A model generated the notes under the pieces. The model had not been told where the DNA came from. It was given only the letters and a program-made list of their open reading frames with translations, and did no database searches. A stretch of DNA of 64,000 nt from JBDWFY01 sp964291365 (GTDB lineage Bacteria > Pseudomonadota > Alphaproteobacteria > Rhizobiales > Stappiaceae), in NCBI GenBank assembly GCA_964291365.2, contig OZ220042.1:62001-126000 (forward strand), in the 5' to 3' direction. The first letter of the stretch is position 1. Every line of letters begins with the position of its first letter. Both the position numbers and the translations under genes were made by a program. This document shows, piece after piece, positions 35,997 to 47,983 of the stretch.

Positions 35997-36267
35997 GTCC
36001 ATTCCAAATCAATTACTTGTTTCTCATCCCCCCTCAGCCCTAAAATTGATGCGGGCGGGCGGCATTTTTGTGAAGTAATAATCGTCAAAATCACAAGTTT
36101 GGTTGGAAATGGTCGTCAAAATTACAAGTGCAGGTCATCCAAAAATTGAAGCGGTATACTTTTGTATTGTGCTGGTACAAATGGAATTACATGCGGGCGG
36201 AAATCAAGGTGGGGGGGGGGGGGGGGGGGGGGGGGGGTGAGAAACAACTAATTGATTTGGAGTGGCC
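35997..36267. mobile_element. Complete MITE copy, TAA target duplication
   Basis: Ends GTCCATTCCAAATCAATTAC and GTAATTGATTTGGAGTGGCC-type (right end 36249-36267), related to 34,958-35,227 in the opposite orientation. TAA flanks both ends (35994-35996, 36268-36270). Contains a 27-base G run. Confidence 0.75.
36211..36237 (+). repeat. Poly(G) run of 27
   Basis: Uninterrupted G27 within the MITE at 35,997. The related copy has a mixed purine stretch here. The length may be unreliable in the assembly. Confidence 0.8.
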
Positions 36268-36412
36268 TAATATTATTGGGACCTTGCTTCCATGAGATAC
36301 AATCTATTTTTAGGGATCATGCCAGGATTTATCGGCCCGTATATTTATTGTCAAAAAATTTTGGCAGCTATAGCTCTGCATCCCATATAAGGTGTGATAG
36401 TATGATATCACA

Positions 36413-36464
36413 TACATGAAGTTCACCACGCACCACAGAGCTCCACTGGCAACTCAACAAAAGT
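36413..36464 (+). promoter_or_regulatory. Degenerate upstream motif pair, RTK10
   Basis: TGATATCA (36413-36420) and CAACTCAACAAAAGT (36450-36464) sit where the TGACATCA and CAGCTCAGCAAAAAT pair sits in the other class A genes, about 40-90 bases before the ATG. Confidence 0.3.
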
Positions 36465-36504
36465 ACATGTAGCTATAGCCAGATGTACTGCTACATTTTC
36501 AACA

Positions 36505-39500
36505 ATGAGAAAGGTTCAGACTGTTCATCTACTCATTCTCTGTGCCACTACCTTGATTGAAACAGGTATGTATAATTAAAAGCTGCATGCTAAGGCTGAA
36601 TCATCAAGAGAGCTATATTAAGCCTATTTTCTTTGCCATATAATTTTTTCCATGGTCAGGTGTTGCTCAGTATACGTGGAACTGTTCTAAGCCAGGTGAA
36701 CGTGGAGAGAGATTCATCCCAGGTATTGAGAGAGATTATCCAACCAATGTACTGACAAGTACTACAGCTGAGGGTGTGATAAACTTGTATCGTGTTCAGA
36801 CACTGAATGCTGAGTGTTATGGAGAAGTGACTGCTGTAGAGTTTTGCTATCAGTACAGCACAACAGGACAAGGAGAGGCTGTTTTTAACTGGACAGTGTT
36901 AATCTTTGAAGAGACTGATATCTTCACTGTGACAAAAATTTACATTCTTGAAAGTCGTCCCAATTCTTTAGGTGAAGGAGAGTGTGATAACGTTAGTGGA
37001 GGAAAGGCTGAATGTTGTGATCGAAAAGTCATCGAAGGCTTTGAGCTGCAGAATGGTTTTATTTTTGGAGTGACAGAATCAGTTCAGGGAAACACTGCTG
37101 GGGCCACACTGTTGGGATTTTTTGATGATGCTGCATTTATGGTGCAGCCAGAGTATGTAGTTTTTACTATACAGATTAGCCAAGCAGGGCAGACCTTGTC
37201 TGTGGGTTCCACTCTACCCAGGCCAGGAGGAGGGTTACAGAGAGGTCTACGCATGCTCTGGTTTGTCATTGGTAAGCCTCTTAACTAACATAATAATTAC
37301 ACTCAGTGCTATTCTTTGAGATATTGATATTTTAATGATTACCAAATTTTGATTAATTTTAGTGCCATCAACTATAGGTATGCCCTCCTCTCCTGTGTCA
37401 GCTGATATCACAGACTCTCCAGTAGCTAACACATCCACATCACAAGCAACCACACTATCACTGGATGTCATTCCCAGTGCAGTGGGTGGAGTAGTGGGAA
37501 GTCTATTACTGATAACTGTGATCGTGTTGGTGCTGTTTATCTGCGTATCTTTGCTTGCCAAGACAAGTCAGCAAAAATCTCAATATAAGGCAGACACAAA
37601 CGGAAACATCAGCATATTCTCATCCAACATTGATGAAAGTAAGTTTGGTAAGGAAACAGGCACAATGTCATGAAATGCCAAATTGGTACTGGCATTTACT
37701 ACATAAAACTAGACAACCATCCTGATTAATATTGTGATATTGTATTTGGTAATGTATCAACATGAGCTATATTTTGAAGCACAACCATACATACAATCCT
37801 GTTAAAGTTTAGATTAGTCGCGCTTTCACTTGTATATACAGACAGAGATTCTAATAGCAGTGTCAAATATGCTACCACAAGTTTGGATACCCCAGCTAAT
37901 GAAAATGAAAAGGTCAACACTGCTGCCTATGATGATGTCAAAGAACAGACTAAGGTTAAAGAGCCTGGAGCTGATGTTATATAGCTATCTCCCACTAATG
38001 TTTTGTTATGCTAAAATAGGTGGAAATTGTGCCACAAGAGTATATACTTCCAATTTTGACCAAGGGCCATAGTGTGAGACCAACAGGAACTCCTACTGAG
38101 GTAGAGCACAATAGTTAGTGTTTGAAATCATGAGATACAAGGTGCATGCATGTATTATTCTGAGCATGATACCCTTTGTACATAATACATTAAATAGGAA
38201 AGTAAAGAACAGGTGTATGCAGCTGCTTATGAAGTTCCGATGACTCAAAGATTAAAAGTTAGTAACATCAGATCTTGTACATATAATTATGTACATAGTG
38301 GTATGTAATTTTCTGCTTACTTTACAGAGTGCTCCTCAAACTGATGATGAAAATCCTTATATGGTCCCAGCTACTAACGAACATGAACTGCATAGACAAC
38401 TCTCGCTGATTAGAATCAGCCATTTTGCAAGAGACTCTATCAAGTCAGTTGACTGCTAATTTGGCTAGTTGTTGTTGTATAGTGGAGCTAAATACCTTGC
38501 AATCTTTCATAAGGTTGACAAAACTGTTGGGAGTGGGTCAGTTTGGTAAGGTCCATCAAGGAGAATGGGTGACCTCTGGAGGAGGAGAGAAGACTGAGGT
38601 AGCCGTAAAGACACTCAAACAAGGAGCTAGTGAGGAAGATAAGGTCAAGTTCCTCCAGGAGGCAACCATTATGGGACAGTTCTCCCACCGCAATGTCGTC
38701 AAGCTCTATGGAGTGGTCACTGAAGGAGAATCAGTGAGTTTATTAGCTCATGTTTTGAAACATAAGAAGATACCTTTCACATTTGGACATAGATAATGTT
38801 GATTATCGAACTTCTTCCTAAAGGAGATCTCAGAGAATTACTGTGTAGTGTACGCTCACAGTGAGTTAATTGAAACCAAACTTTTTACACTGTATAGTCT
38901 TATTCTTCCACTGATATCCTAACTTGTATATAGATCGAATTGTGAGCTTGAGATTGATGCTGATCTTCCCCACACTCTACTGAGCTACTGTCATCAAGTA
39001 GCATCTGGGATGAGCTATCTTGCTGCTAAAGCATTTATCCACAGAGATCTAGCAGCTAGGAACATCTTAGTGTCTGAAGATGATGTTTGTAAAGTTAGAG
39101 AAAAATTGACTCATGCAGAGGCAATTATTGATTATAAAATTTTTATCATAGATTGTGGACTTCGGAATGTCACGTGATCTTGAGGATACAGATTACTATA
39201 TCTCACAAGGAGGAGTAATTCCTGTGAAATGGACTTCTCCAGAGGTATATCATACCACCACAGGAATACTAGCACAGTATTTTGTTTCAAAGTGTAATCA
39301 TGATCGATTGTCACTATAATATAGGCCCTCCACTACAAGAAGTACTCCACTGCCAGTGATGTGTGGAGCTTTGGTTGTGTCATGTATGAGATATGGAGTC
39401 TCGGGCACAAACCATTTGAGTATATCTCAAATCTGACTTGTGTACAGCTTATAAACAAAGGAATACGTCTTGCCCCACCTCCTGGGTGTCCAAAAAAAGT

Positions 39501-39780
39501 GTACAAGCTCATGATGAACTGCTGGTAATAGTTAACATCCAGTACTGCGTAGTAAATATTTTATTTAGGGGTGTTTGTGTTTTATAGGCATCCAGACCCC
39601 TCCAGTCGTCCTGACTTTGTGTCAGTTGTACAGCAGTTGTCTCTTCCAGACACCAGGCTGCTCAAATGGAGTGAGAAAGACAAAGCCACTGATCCAGAGG
39701 CAGCCACACTGGGGGCGGGGCTGGACAAAGCTGCAAATCTATACAGACGTTTACAAGAACAATACATGCATAAGGACTGA
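36505..39780 (+). CDS. RTK10, intact class A receptor tyrosine kinase
   Basis: Exons: 36505-36565, 36660-37271, 37363-37647, 37842-37954, 38020-38100, 38198-38257, 38328-38443, 38514-38733, 38793-38860, 38934-39093, 39152-39244, 39325-39524, 39588-39780; 753 residues. Signal peptide MRKVQTVHLLILCATTLIETG. Ectodomain: QYTWNCSKPGE, YRVQTLNAEC, VEFCYQYS, FNWTVLI, ECC, FGVTESVQGN, LRMLWFVIG. Short Ser/Thr stalk, helix near 37,468-37,563. Kinase: GVGQFGKV, VAVKTLKQG, SYCHQVASGM, HRDLAARN, IVDFG, PVKWTSPE. Arg is His in SYCHQ and Ala is Ser in TSPE, two changes shared with the pseudogene fragment at 51.3 kb. Two donors 9 nt apart (37639, 37648) could end the stalk exon without changing phase. Same exon plan as RTK3 and RTK4 but outside the segmental duplication. 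Confidence 0.92.
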
Positions 39781-40935
39781 GACTGTAATTAAACTCCCTG
39801 TGCATGTTACCATGTGTAACATAATATTATTGCAACTTCTAATCAGCCACGTGACGTACCGTATGCGCATGCGTAACTTTTTATGCAGTGCCTCGAATGT
39901 GGGTGGGGCTAGATCAGTGGAATGCATGCGTGAGGTTTCCAATTTGACTTCCAATTAGAGTTAAGTGTTGTATACGGTACGTAGCGACTTGGATAAGATG
40001 GAGAGCTTTTTCAACGGAAAGTTATTCTCTGTCCTACTTCTTTCAGCAATTCTAGTTGTAAAATGTACGCTACTACAATAGTTTAATTATACTAAGTATC
40101 GGTAATAGAACTGAGAACGTTTATTTTCAGGTGCTTATGGTCAGGTGTGTCGGCAGTCTCTCCCATCTCAGTACGACCCAACCAGTGATCCTTCGACTAC
40201 TACATCCAATTATAACTTGTATCCCAATTTTTTTAACCTTACACAGTGTACTGGGCCTACCACTTCAGCAAATATTGAATATCAGTTTTGCTACTTATTC
40301 AACAGAAACAATGGACCTCGAGCAATAGTGTTTACAGTGCTTATTCTCAGTGATGAAGGCTCAGTGTACAGAGTCTTGCATTCTTACACTGAGAGGGAAG
40401 ATAGAGATGTGTGTCCCACTATGTCCAATATTTGTTGCAAGACAGTGCCGCTTGCAGAAACACTAAATGTTCAAAGAGACCTGGCCCTGGGATTTGTTAT
40501 TCCAGACTCAAGTGTGACTGATGGTAATAATCTGTATGCTTCCAACACTGGTATGTCACCGGGATTTGCAGTCTCTAGTGTTATTGTGCCAAATACTGCT
40601 GTTGATAGCACAATAAACAAGGCAGGGTTTTCAGGAGTTCGTTTGCAAATCAACAATTGACAATTCAGTGTTAGCTTTGCAACAGGATCTCCAACAATGA
40701 CAACAGGATCTCCGACAATGGCCACAACTACTAATGTTTCATCACTAGCTACATCAACAGCTACAGTAAGCAAAAGCCTGAATTACTATTCTTTTCTGTG
40801 CCAACTTCTCTTATTGTAAAAGTACACATATAAGCTATAAATTGAATCTGGTATTATGATTGTCATGTCAGTCGGGCTTGATTAATTAGTTGTGTTTTTT
40901 TTTAGGTTGACAGCACAACCACAAGCCCAGGAGGG
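38945..40935 (+). repeat. Second segmental duplication, copy C
   Basis: RTK10 kinase exons from about 38,945, the spacer, and the RTK11 signal and ectodomain exons match 51,353-53,387 at an offset of about 12.39-12.42 kb in the same order. Most of intron 40,766-40,905 is less similar. Confidence 0.85.
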
Positions 40936-43900
40936 AATGGCATTCCAGGGAGTGGAAGTAGCAATGCAGGAGCAGTGGCAGCTGGTGTGATTGTCTGTCT
41001 GTTGGTACTTGGTACAGCAGCTGCAGTCACAATAGTTCTAATCATTCTATTTCTAAGGAGGAGACAGGGACAAAAAAGTTTGGACTCTTTTGACAATCAG
41101 CTTTATGAGAGACAGGAGCAGACTTCTGGTAGTATCAATGTCAGTGGTGACACCAAAGATAATGTAGGAGATGATACCCCTCATGAATATGCCGCTATAT
41201 CAGCAGATGATGCCGCCTACTATGAAGAGATGAATGTGAGTTTAACTCCCTAGTCACCAAAGATGGGCATGCTACAATTATTATAGCTATGAGATTGCAT
41301 GCATCATTAGAGTGTATGTAGCAGTAGCTATAGATGACATAATTAATAATTAATGGTGCACATTTTTTTGTTTCCAGGGAAATCCATACTTGAATCCAGT
41401 TACTTCAGTAAGTAATAGTAGCCTAATTATTGCAATAATAGTATTACTGTTAACTTTGTTTACAGGGTCTCTCCATCAAAAGCAATGCTAGCACATCATG
41501 GCAAAGCCAAACGGTAAGACCACTCATGAAGCTCAAGGATCCATGCCATTACCAATATGAACCTTTGTTCATCATGATGCAGGCTCAGTCAATGAGAAGC
41601 ATGGGTGGTGTCAGTCAGAGATCAAGAGGAGATACATATGTAAATTTAAAGTTCAATCGGTAACATTGAGGGGACACTGTGTCAAAACATAATTTTTATT
41701 TGCAGCCTTTACCCCCTCCTCCCGGTGTTATTGATCCTTATGGTGATCCATTTGGGAGCACTGTGAATGGATCTATTAGCAGTGGTAGAGGTACTGGAAA
41801 GTACACACTTCAGCCCAGACAAATACTGACTGTAAGTTGTGCGTATAATATAGCACAATGTGATATAGTAGCATGACATACAGTGATATGATTATTCATA
41901 GTGTGTGGTTTTAAATTATGGTGATGTGTGTTATCTTTATGGAGGTTGTCATCACTGATACAGACCCCATGTTATTTCATGGCTTCATTATTAAATTTTT
42001 TGCTAGCTTGTGTCCACGGGATGGTCTAATACATTTCAGCAAGCTGATGAACCGATCTATCAAGACCCTGCAGAGAATGAGGCAGCACTCTATGAACAGT
42101 ACCAGCAAATCAATGTCACATACATTCCAAAAGACCAGATCAGGTACAGACACAAGTTATATATACTTGAACAATCAGCACTGAAACTTATACTACCAGT
42201 ATTATTATATTATGTGTCCCTTTTTTTGAAAACCTGTACTTTAAGCCTGTACTACTGCATGGATATCTCGTGCAGTACTTGCTTCACACTTGAAGACAAG
42301 GGATATAATATTCATCTTAGTGCTTGAGCAAAGAGGGGTACATATAGCTTGATTATCACGAGGTAGCTAGTCTGCTAAGTACCACTAATTTTGCACCTTA
42401 GTGTGCTACCGGTATATGCATTGAGTTGGAATTTGTCACGTTAGGTTAAAGTTGGTGTATGATACATAATGATGATACTATGAGAGAGAGCTCACCGTGG
42501 CACTATTGATATGGAATGCAGTCCCTACATGGAAAGTGTAAAATAATACTCCACCAATTGCCTTATGCTGCTCTTATAAGGTAGCTGCAGTCCGCGCACA
42601 AGATACTCACCAATTTAAGAGTGTAAATTTTACCCTTTGTGAATACCCTACCCTACCCTGCGCCATGCGTGAATGTTTACTCAACTATGCATTCCTTATT
42701 TCTACATTTGTATGTGTGTGCACACAGTACAACAGATGTGCTGGGTAGTGGTCAGTTTGGTGTGGTCTTCAAGGGGGAATGGGTGGCCCCCAGAGCTGAA
42801 GGGGGGAAGCTGGATGTGGCTGTAAAGACACTCAAAGATGGAGCAGCCAAAGAAGATAGAGTCAAGTTCCTCCAGGAGGCAGCCATCATTGGACAATTTT
42901 CTCACCCCAATGTGGTCAAGCTTCATGGAATAGTCATTGGTGAACAAGTAAGAGTACCAGAATAATAATTATCATGGCTTCTGCTCTTCTACCTCATACC
43001 ATATACATGTAGTTATTGACACAATAGGCTAGCTATATTCAGGTTACACATAGAGAATGGTTTAGATAGTGTAGTCTCTAAGGAAGATGGACGTGCATGA
43101 TTGTGCAAAAATGTATTGTTATGTACTCCAGGCCACAGTGTCATTATTTTCAGCCATGTGATCATGAGTGATCTCAAAATTAGGAAGTAGGAAGCCTACA
43201 AGTTTAACCAAAATTCACTTATTTTACCACAACAAACTGTGAATAATACAATCTGACCATACATACGTGCATGTGGTAAACTGGTCATGTGAGATTGTGT
43301 GTATTACCTGCAGAAAATGATTGTTCTTGAGCTACTTCTAGGAGGTGATCTTCACCATGCTCTCCTAGCTCTGAATCCAAAGTAAGTATGGTAGAGTTTT
43401 CCCATTTTTCAGCCTCTTTTCCAGTGTCAATATTAAAATCTGTGTACAAATACTGGAAGATTCACTACACATAATAAATGGAGCCTATGCAAATATTTAC
43501 TTTTAGACCAGGAGATGGTGAAGAAAGTGCAAGCATTGACGCTGATCTTCCCCACACTCTACTGAGCTACTGTCGTCAAATAGCCTCAGGAATGGGATAT
43601 CTGGCACTGAAGTCTTTTGTCCACAGAGATCTGGCAGCTAGGAACATTCTATTATCAAGAGATGGTGTCTGCAAGGTAAAAAATAAAGAATTAAGCTAAT
43701 GCTAAGAGATATTATAGTGAAGAAATGTTCTGATTTAGATTACAGATTTTGGAATGTCGAGGGATCTTGCAAACACAAACTACTATGTCTCACATGGTGG
43801 AAAAATCCCAGTCAGATGGACAGCTCCAGAGGTGAATGGAATTTAGATTATCATAAATTATTATTCTACAAGCTCCCTTTGTACCATGCACAGGCAATAC

Positions 43901-45349
43901 ACTATCACAAATACTCCACTGCCAGTGATGTGTGGAGCTTTGGTTGTGTCATGTATGAGATATGGAGTCTCGGACACAAACCATTTGATGCCTACTCTAA
44001 CTCATATTGCATAAAGCTTGTCGATGAAGGTGTTCGTCTTCCCCCACCTCCCGGATGCCCTAAAGCCATCTACACACTCATGATTGACTGCTGGTAAGGT
44101 TGAATTTTGAGACTAATACGTCGCAGCTGGCTAGCTGAGTATTTGGGAGAGGGAGAGGCAGTGCCTAAATTTTGAAAAATTTATCGCTACGCTTTTATGT
44201 GTACTAGTTTACTTAATTAGCATTATTAAATACAGGAAATTTTGCTATGTAGCTACTAATGGTAAACTAATTAATTAGCTAATGAAGTTGTTCCACACAA
44301 TTGATAATTTAACGTACCAGTATATTCTGGCACCATACCTGATTTGCAACAAAGTAAAGTGCAACTGAGATGACCAGAATTATTTAATGTGCACACACCC
44401 TGTGGATATCTGTAACTCAATTAAATTAATTATTATTAACTAATGTTAATAATATTTTGATCATGCATGACGACATTATACTCCCAATTCTGATCAGTTA
44501 GCTATTCAGTTAAATTTAATTATCACCATGCACTCGCTAGTCGGCAGATAGTACTCAGTTGATACAGCCACCCCTGACATTAATTTTGTGACCCACCATG
44601 ATGTACTGCACAGACTAACTTTTATCACTGCCCACTTTTTGCTTGTCACTGCCCAAATGGGTAGTGATGCCCCCATTTTTTAGGCACTGGGGAGAGGGCA
44701 TAGATACATTGTCTAAAGTATTTATGGAAAAGGTGATTATTATTTGTTATCCTGAATGGTCTATTGCTTGTACAGGCACCCAGATTCATCCAGTCGTCCT
44801 GACTCTGTGTCAGTGGTACAGCAGTTGTCTCTTCCGGACACCAAGCTGCTCAAATGGAGTAAGGAGGACAAAGCCACTGATCCTGAGGCAGCCACACTGG
44901 GGGCGGAGCTAGACAAAGCTGTGAACTTGTACAAAGATTTGCAGGAACGATATAGACCCGTTGCACGGATCCGCATAACTCCGGTTACGTTACACGGCGG
45001 CGTGCGCAAAAACCGCGCTGGAGGACCACCTCTATGGAGGATTGTACTAACCTGCGATATTCGACGCCATTTAGGCCATCTCCCTGGCAGAGTTTCAGCT
45101 ATCGAAGGAGTATGTCGTAGCGTATTCGGTACTGTTCAGCATACTGTAAGACACAAACGAGCTGAACCTTCGTTTGTCAAAAAACTAGCCATCAACACGG
45201 CCTCTGTACATTTTGCCATAGACAAAATCCGCGTTGTCCTCCAAGCGTGGGCGTTAATTATCCGTATACTCTACGTCACATTGTTAATGACGTCACGTGC
45301 AATGGGTCTATTACATGCATTGATATCAGCCCCTCTTTTGTACTATTAA
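39998..45349 (+). CDS. RTK11, class B receptor tyrosine kinase with one in-frame stop
   Basis: Exons: 39998-40064, 40131-40765, 40906-41235, 41378-41407, 41466-41513, 41583-41639, 41706-41831, 42007-42143, 42728-42947, 43314-43381, 43507-43675, 43739-43831, 43894-44093, 44776-45349. They join in one frame of 918 codons including the stop, interrupted once by TGA 40658-40660, where RTK13 has CAA. Class B ectodomain: GQVCRQS, IEYQFCYLF, FTVLILSDEG, ICCKTV. Helix near 40,969-41,050. A longer Pro-rich juxtamembrane (PLPPPPGVIDPYGDPF). Kinase: GSGQFGVV, VAVK, HRDLAARN, ITDFG, PVRWTAPE, complete. After the usual tail the frame stays open for about 130 extra residues with no known domain. As written only a secreted ectodomain would be made; the intact remainder argues for a recent lesion, a polymorphism or an error. 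Confidence 0.72.
44094..44775. other. Long last intron of RTK11
   Basis: At 682 bp it is several times longer than the same intron in other RTKs. It is AT-rich, with TTAATTAATT-type words, and I see no gene in it. Confidence 0.6.
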
Positions 45350-45439
45350 TATATTAATCATATAGTTTCTATTAGTCTATACAAAAGTCTCATAGAGAGA
45401 TTGGCGATTAAAATCCGCATAGGTTCCAGGTCTACGAAA

Positions 45440-45710
45440 GCGCACTGTAATCGCGCGTTCATTGGTCCAATCCAGAAACGTAAAATAATCACAATCTGAT
45501 TGGCTAATCACATCCTTAGCAACCAGGCGTGGCGCATGGCAACGGGTGGGTGTGGTGTGCGAAAATGGCAGAGCCAGATATCGATGTCTTGAACGATGCA
45601 GCAAATAACACCCTCGGTTTCTTTAGTGAGGATATCGTTGAAAACTTTTAAGGAGATATAGACGAGGAAGCACTGACCCAATTGAGTGAGACTCGCGGGT
45701 GAGTCCAGTG
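45440..45710 (+). other. Possible CCAAT-type promoter and orphan first exon
   Basis: ATTGG 45461-45465, CCAAT 45467-45471 and ATTGG 45499-45503 precede ATG 45565, which opens MAEPDIDVLNDAANNTLGFF and stops at TAA 45649-45651. Beyond the stop the same frame continues with acidic residues (GDIDEEALTQLSETR) up to a GTGAGT donor at about 45,699. The composition is more GC-rich than the surroundings and the protein is unlike any RTK exon. It reads like the 5' end of an unrelated gene that acquired a stop. I do not recognise it. Confidence 0.35.
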
Positions 45711-45714
45711 AGCA

Positions 45715-46130
45715 AGCCACAGTTTTCAAGCACCAGTCTGTGAGCTGTGGGTGCACAGTATACCTTGGAATGCGAGGGTCGGCTACGCCAGACTAATCTT
45801 GGAAGTGGGACACCACCGAAACGACACTCGAAATGCATCAGTAGTGATAGGGACGCAAAAACTATGGAAGTTCCAGATAATCACCCAGGATGTTCTGCTC
45901 CACTTCCATTCTACTCTGACTCGGACTCACTACACAGCATCAACCCACTATGGTTGGCAGTGGCCTTCTTATCCACTGTACCTATCCTATCCACATCCTC
46001 CAGTATCAACCAATCGACTACCACAAGCACCAGTCACCAGTCTACAATTTCAGTGGGTGCACAGTATACTTTGGAAACAACGATTGTCTTGCAAGTGAGA
46101 TACCACAGAAACGACATTGTCTTCAGTGAC
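45715..46130 (+). repeat. Diverged direct repeat of a GTGGGTGCACAGTATAC unit
   Basis: GTGGGTGCACAGTATACCTTGGAA (near 45,748) and GTGGGTGCACAGTATACTTTGG (near 46,052) are followed by related sequence with CACC/CACAGAAACGACA. Both copies are preceded by AAGCACCAGTC. No reliable gene in the stretch. Confidence 0.5.
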
Positions 46131-46294
46131 TCGAAGGATCCTTGACATTCATACGAACATGTATCATGCCATGTACCAGTATTTCATGTACCATACAGTC
46201 ATGTGTAGGCATGTGAACTGTTACTATCACATCATAAATTATAATATCAGCTGGATGTATTATTATGACACTGTGATGGCAACTATAATGATTA

Positions 46295-46461
46295 GTAATT
46301 GATCACATGGTTTAGAGTGTGATATGGGATTAATCACACTTGTAAGCACGTTGTAGGGACTAGTAATTGCACTCGGCTTCGCCTCGTGCAATTACAATCC
46401 CTACAACGTGCTTACTCGTGTGATTAATCCCAAATCACACTCTAAACCATGTGATTAATTA
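46295..46461. repeat. Long fold-back, about 75-base arms
   Basis: TAATTGATCACATGGTTTAG (46,295 on) pairs with CTAAACCATGTGATTAATTA ending at 46,461. Pairing runs almost unbroken to a short loop (TCGGCTTCGCCTC). It is a fold-back or MITE with no interior. Confidence 0.75.
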
Positions 46462-46675
46462 TTCAAACAACTTTCACCGCATCCCCAGTAGCTGAATAAA
46501 TGGCACATATGGTAAAAGGTCGTCAGTATATGCACAGTCTATGCGCACGCGTGTGCTATACCTCAATCACAGTGATGAACTCGACAGATCGACTCTCGAC
46601 CTCTACAGTAGACAAAAGTCACAAGAACGACAGATCGATGTTTCAGTTACAGAGACGAACTCGACTATGGGGTGC

Positions 46676-47400
46676 CAAGTGTATCAAAAATACTTACCAA
46701 TGCTATACTTGTATATCTCCCTCTGATATATAAATACGACATTGATTTATCTAAATATCTACCTGATTTATTTATATATGGGTCAGATTTATAAATGTTG
46801 ATCCTATTTATATTATATCAGCGCCAGATACATAAATGTGAGCCTGATATATATACCTGAAACAGATTTATATATATGGGTCTGATTTATATATATGACT
46901 CAGGAATATAAATATGGGGCAGAATTATAAGTAGCTATGACAATTTTGCACGAATGATGTGTGATAATGGGTGTGGCCTAGTGGCTGGTTTACATCCTGC
47001 CATGCCCACCTCAAAGACATACACACAGTACTATGGCATGGTATTATGGCCCAACGCCCACTCCAAGACCTAGCTATGCCACGCCCATCTTGACCACACC
47101 CCTTTTGCAAACTGCCAGATTTATAAATCTAGCCCACATTTATAAATATGGTACAGATATATAAATCAGAGCAGTGTTTATAAATATGGCACAGATATAT
47201 AAATCAGAGCAGTGTTTATAAATATGACACAGATATATAAATCAGGTCCATATTTATAAATCTAGGTCAGATATATTATATCTGGCCCATATATATAAAT
47301 CAGGCAAATATTTAGCTAAAACTGTGTCGTATTTATATACCAGAGGGAGATATATAAGTATAGCATTTGTAAGTATTATTGACACACTTGGCACCCCATA
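46676..47400. mobile_element. 725-bp element with long TIRs and 6-bp target duplication
   Basis: TATGGGGTGCCAAGTGT (from 46676) and its complement (ending 47400) start inverted repeats of about 60 bases that include ACTTACCAATGCTATACTT-like sequence. CTCGAC flanks both sides. The interior is unusual: repeated ATATATAAATC/ATTTATAAATATG words with CAGATATATAAATCAGAGCAG units repeated near 47,150-47,230, around a GC-richer core (46,965-47,110). No coding frame. Confidence 0.75.
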
Positions 47401-47787
47401 CTCGACAGCACAGTACAGATCGGTACGTAGCACGAGTACGTATAGCGCGCCAAACGTACGCTGTATGCGTGCTATATATAGCGCTAGCTAGCTTTATTTA
47501 TACATGGGATTAGCTACGTAAGCCAAAAGAACCCATGAAGTTTGACCAGCCATATTTGTCAGAGAAAGTAACACGCAGCTTTTAAGGTATTTGCTGGATA
47601 CGCGCGTAAGTTACTCTACATTTTTCAAGTCTCGGAAAGGCTCTATCGAGGCCCTGGATTTTATTATAATTACCTCATAAATTATACCATAGGTTTCATC
47701 ATAATTACCCCATAACCACAGAAAAGTAAATTGCTACTGGGGATGTAATAACTTATCTTTCGAACTCAATAAATTGGCGATCTTTAC

Positions 47788-47879
47788 CTTTGGGGTGGGG
47801 CTCGACAAAGCCGTGTACATGCATGACACGCTGGGGGCGAGGCTAGACAGATCTATACATGGACTTATAGAAACAATGC
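47788..47879 (+). pseudogene. Two relics of the RTK tail exon
   Basis: CTTTGGGGTGGGGCTCGACA (47,788 on) and ACGCTGGGGGCGAGGCTAGA (47,828 on) both match the tail-exon words for TLGAGLDKA. The second continues with ATACATGGACTTATAGAAAC, as in the class C tails. They sit just upstream of RTK12 and mark a vanished array member. Confidence 0.65.
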
Positions 47880-47983
47880 AAAGTGTATGTGCCATTCAAG
47901 TTGTATAGTGTGTGTGTGTAGAATTATCTCTTAGTTCATTGTGGCCAACCGTAAGATTACAAAGGTGAGCCTTGAAGACAGCC

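Noticed and set aside
46500..46733. 77-codon open frame before the 46.7-kb element
   Set aside because: It enters the element TIR, has no family similarity, and overlapping frames are equally open.
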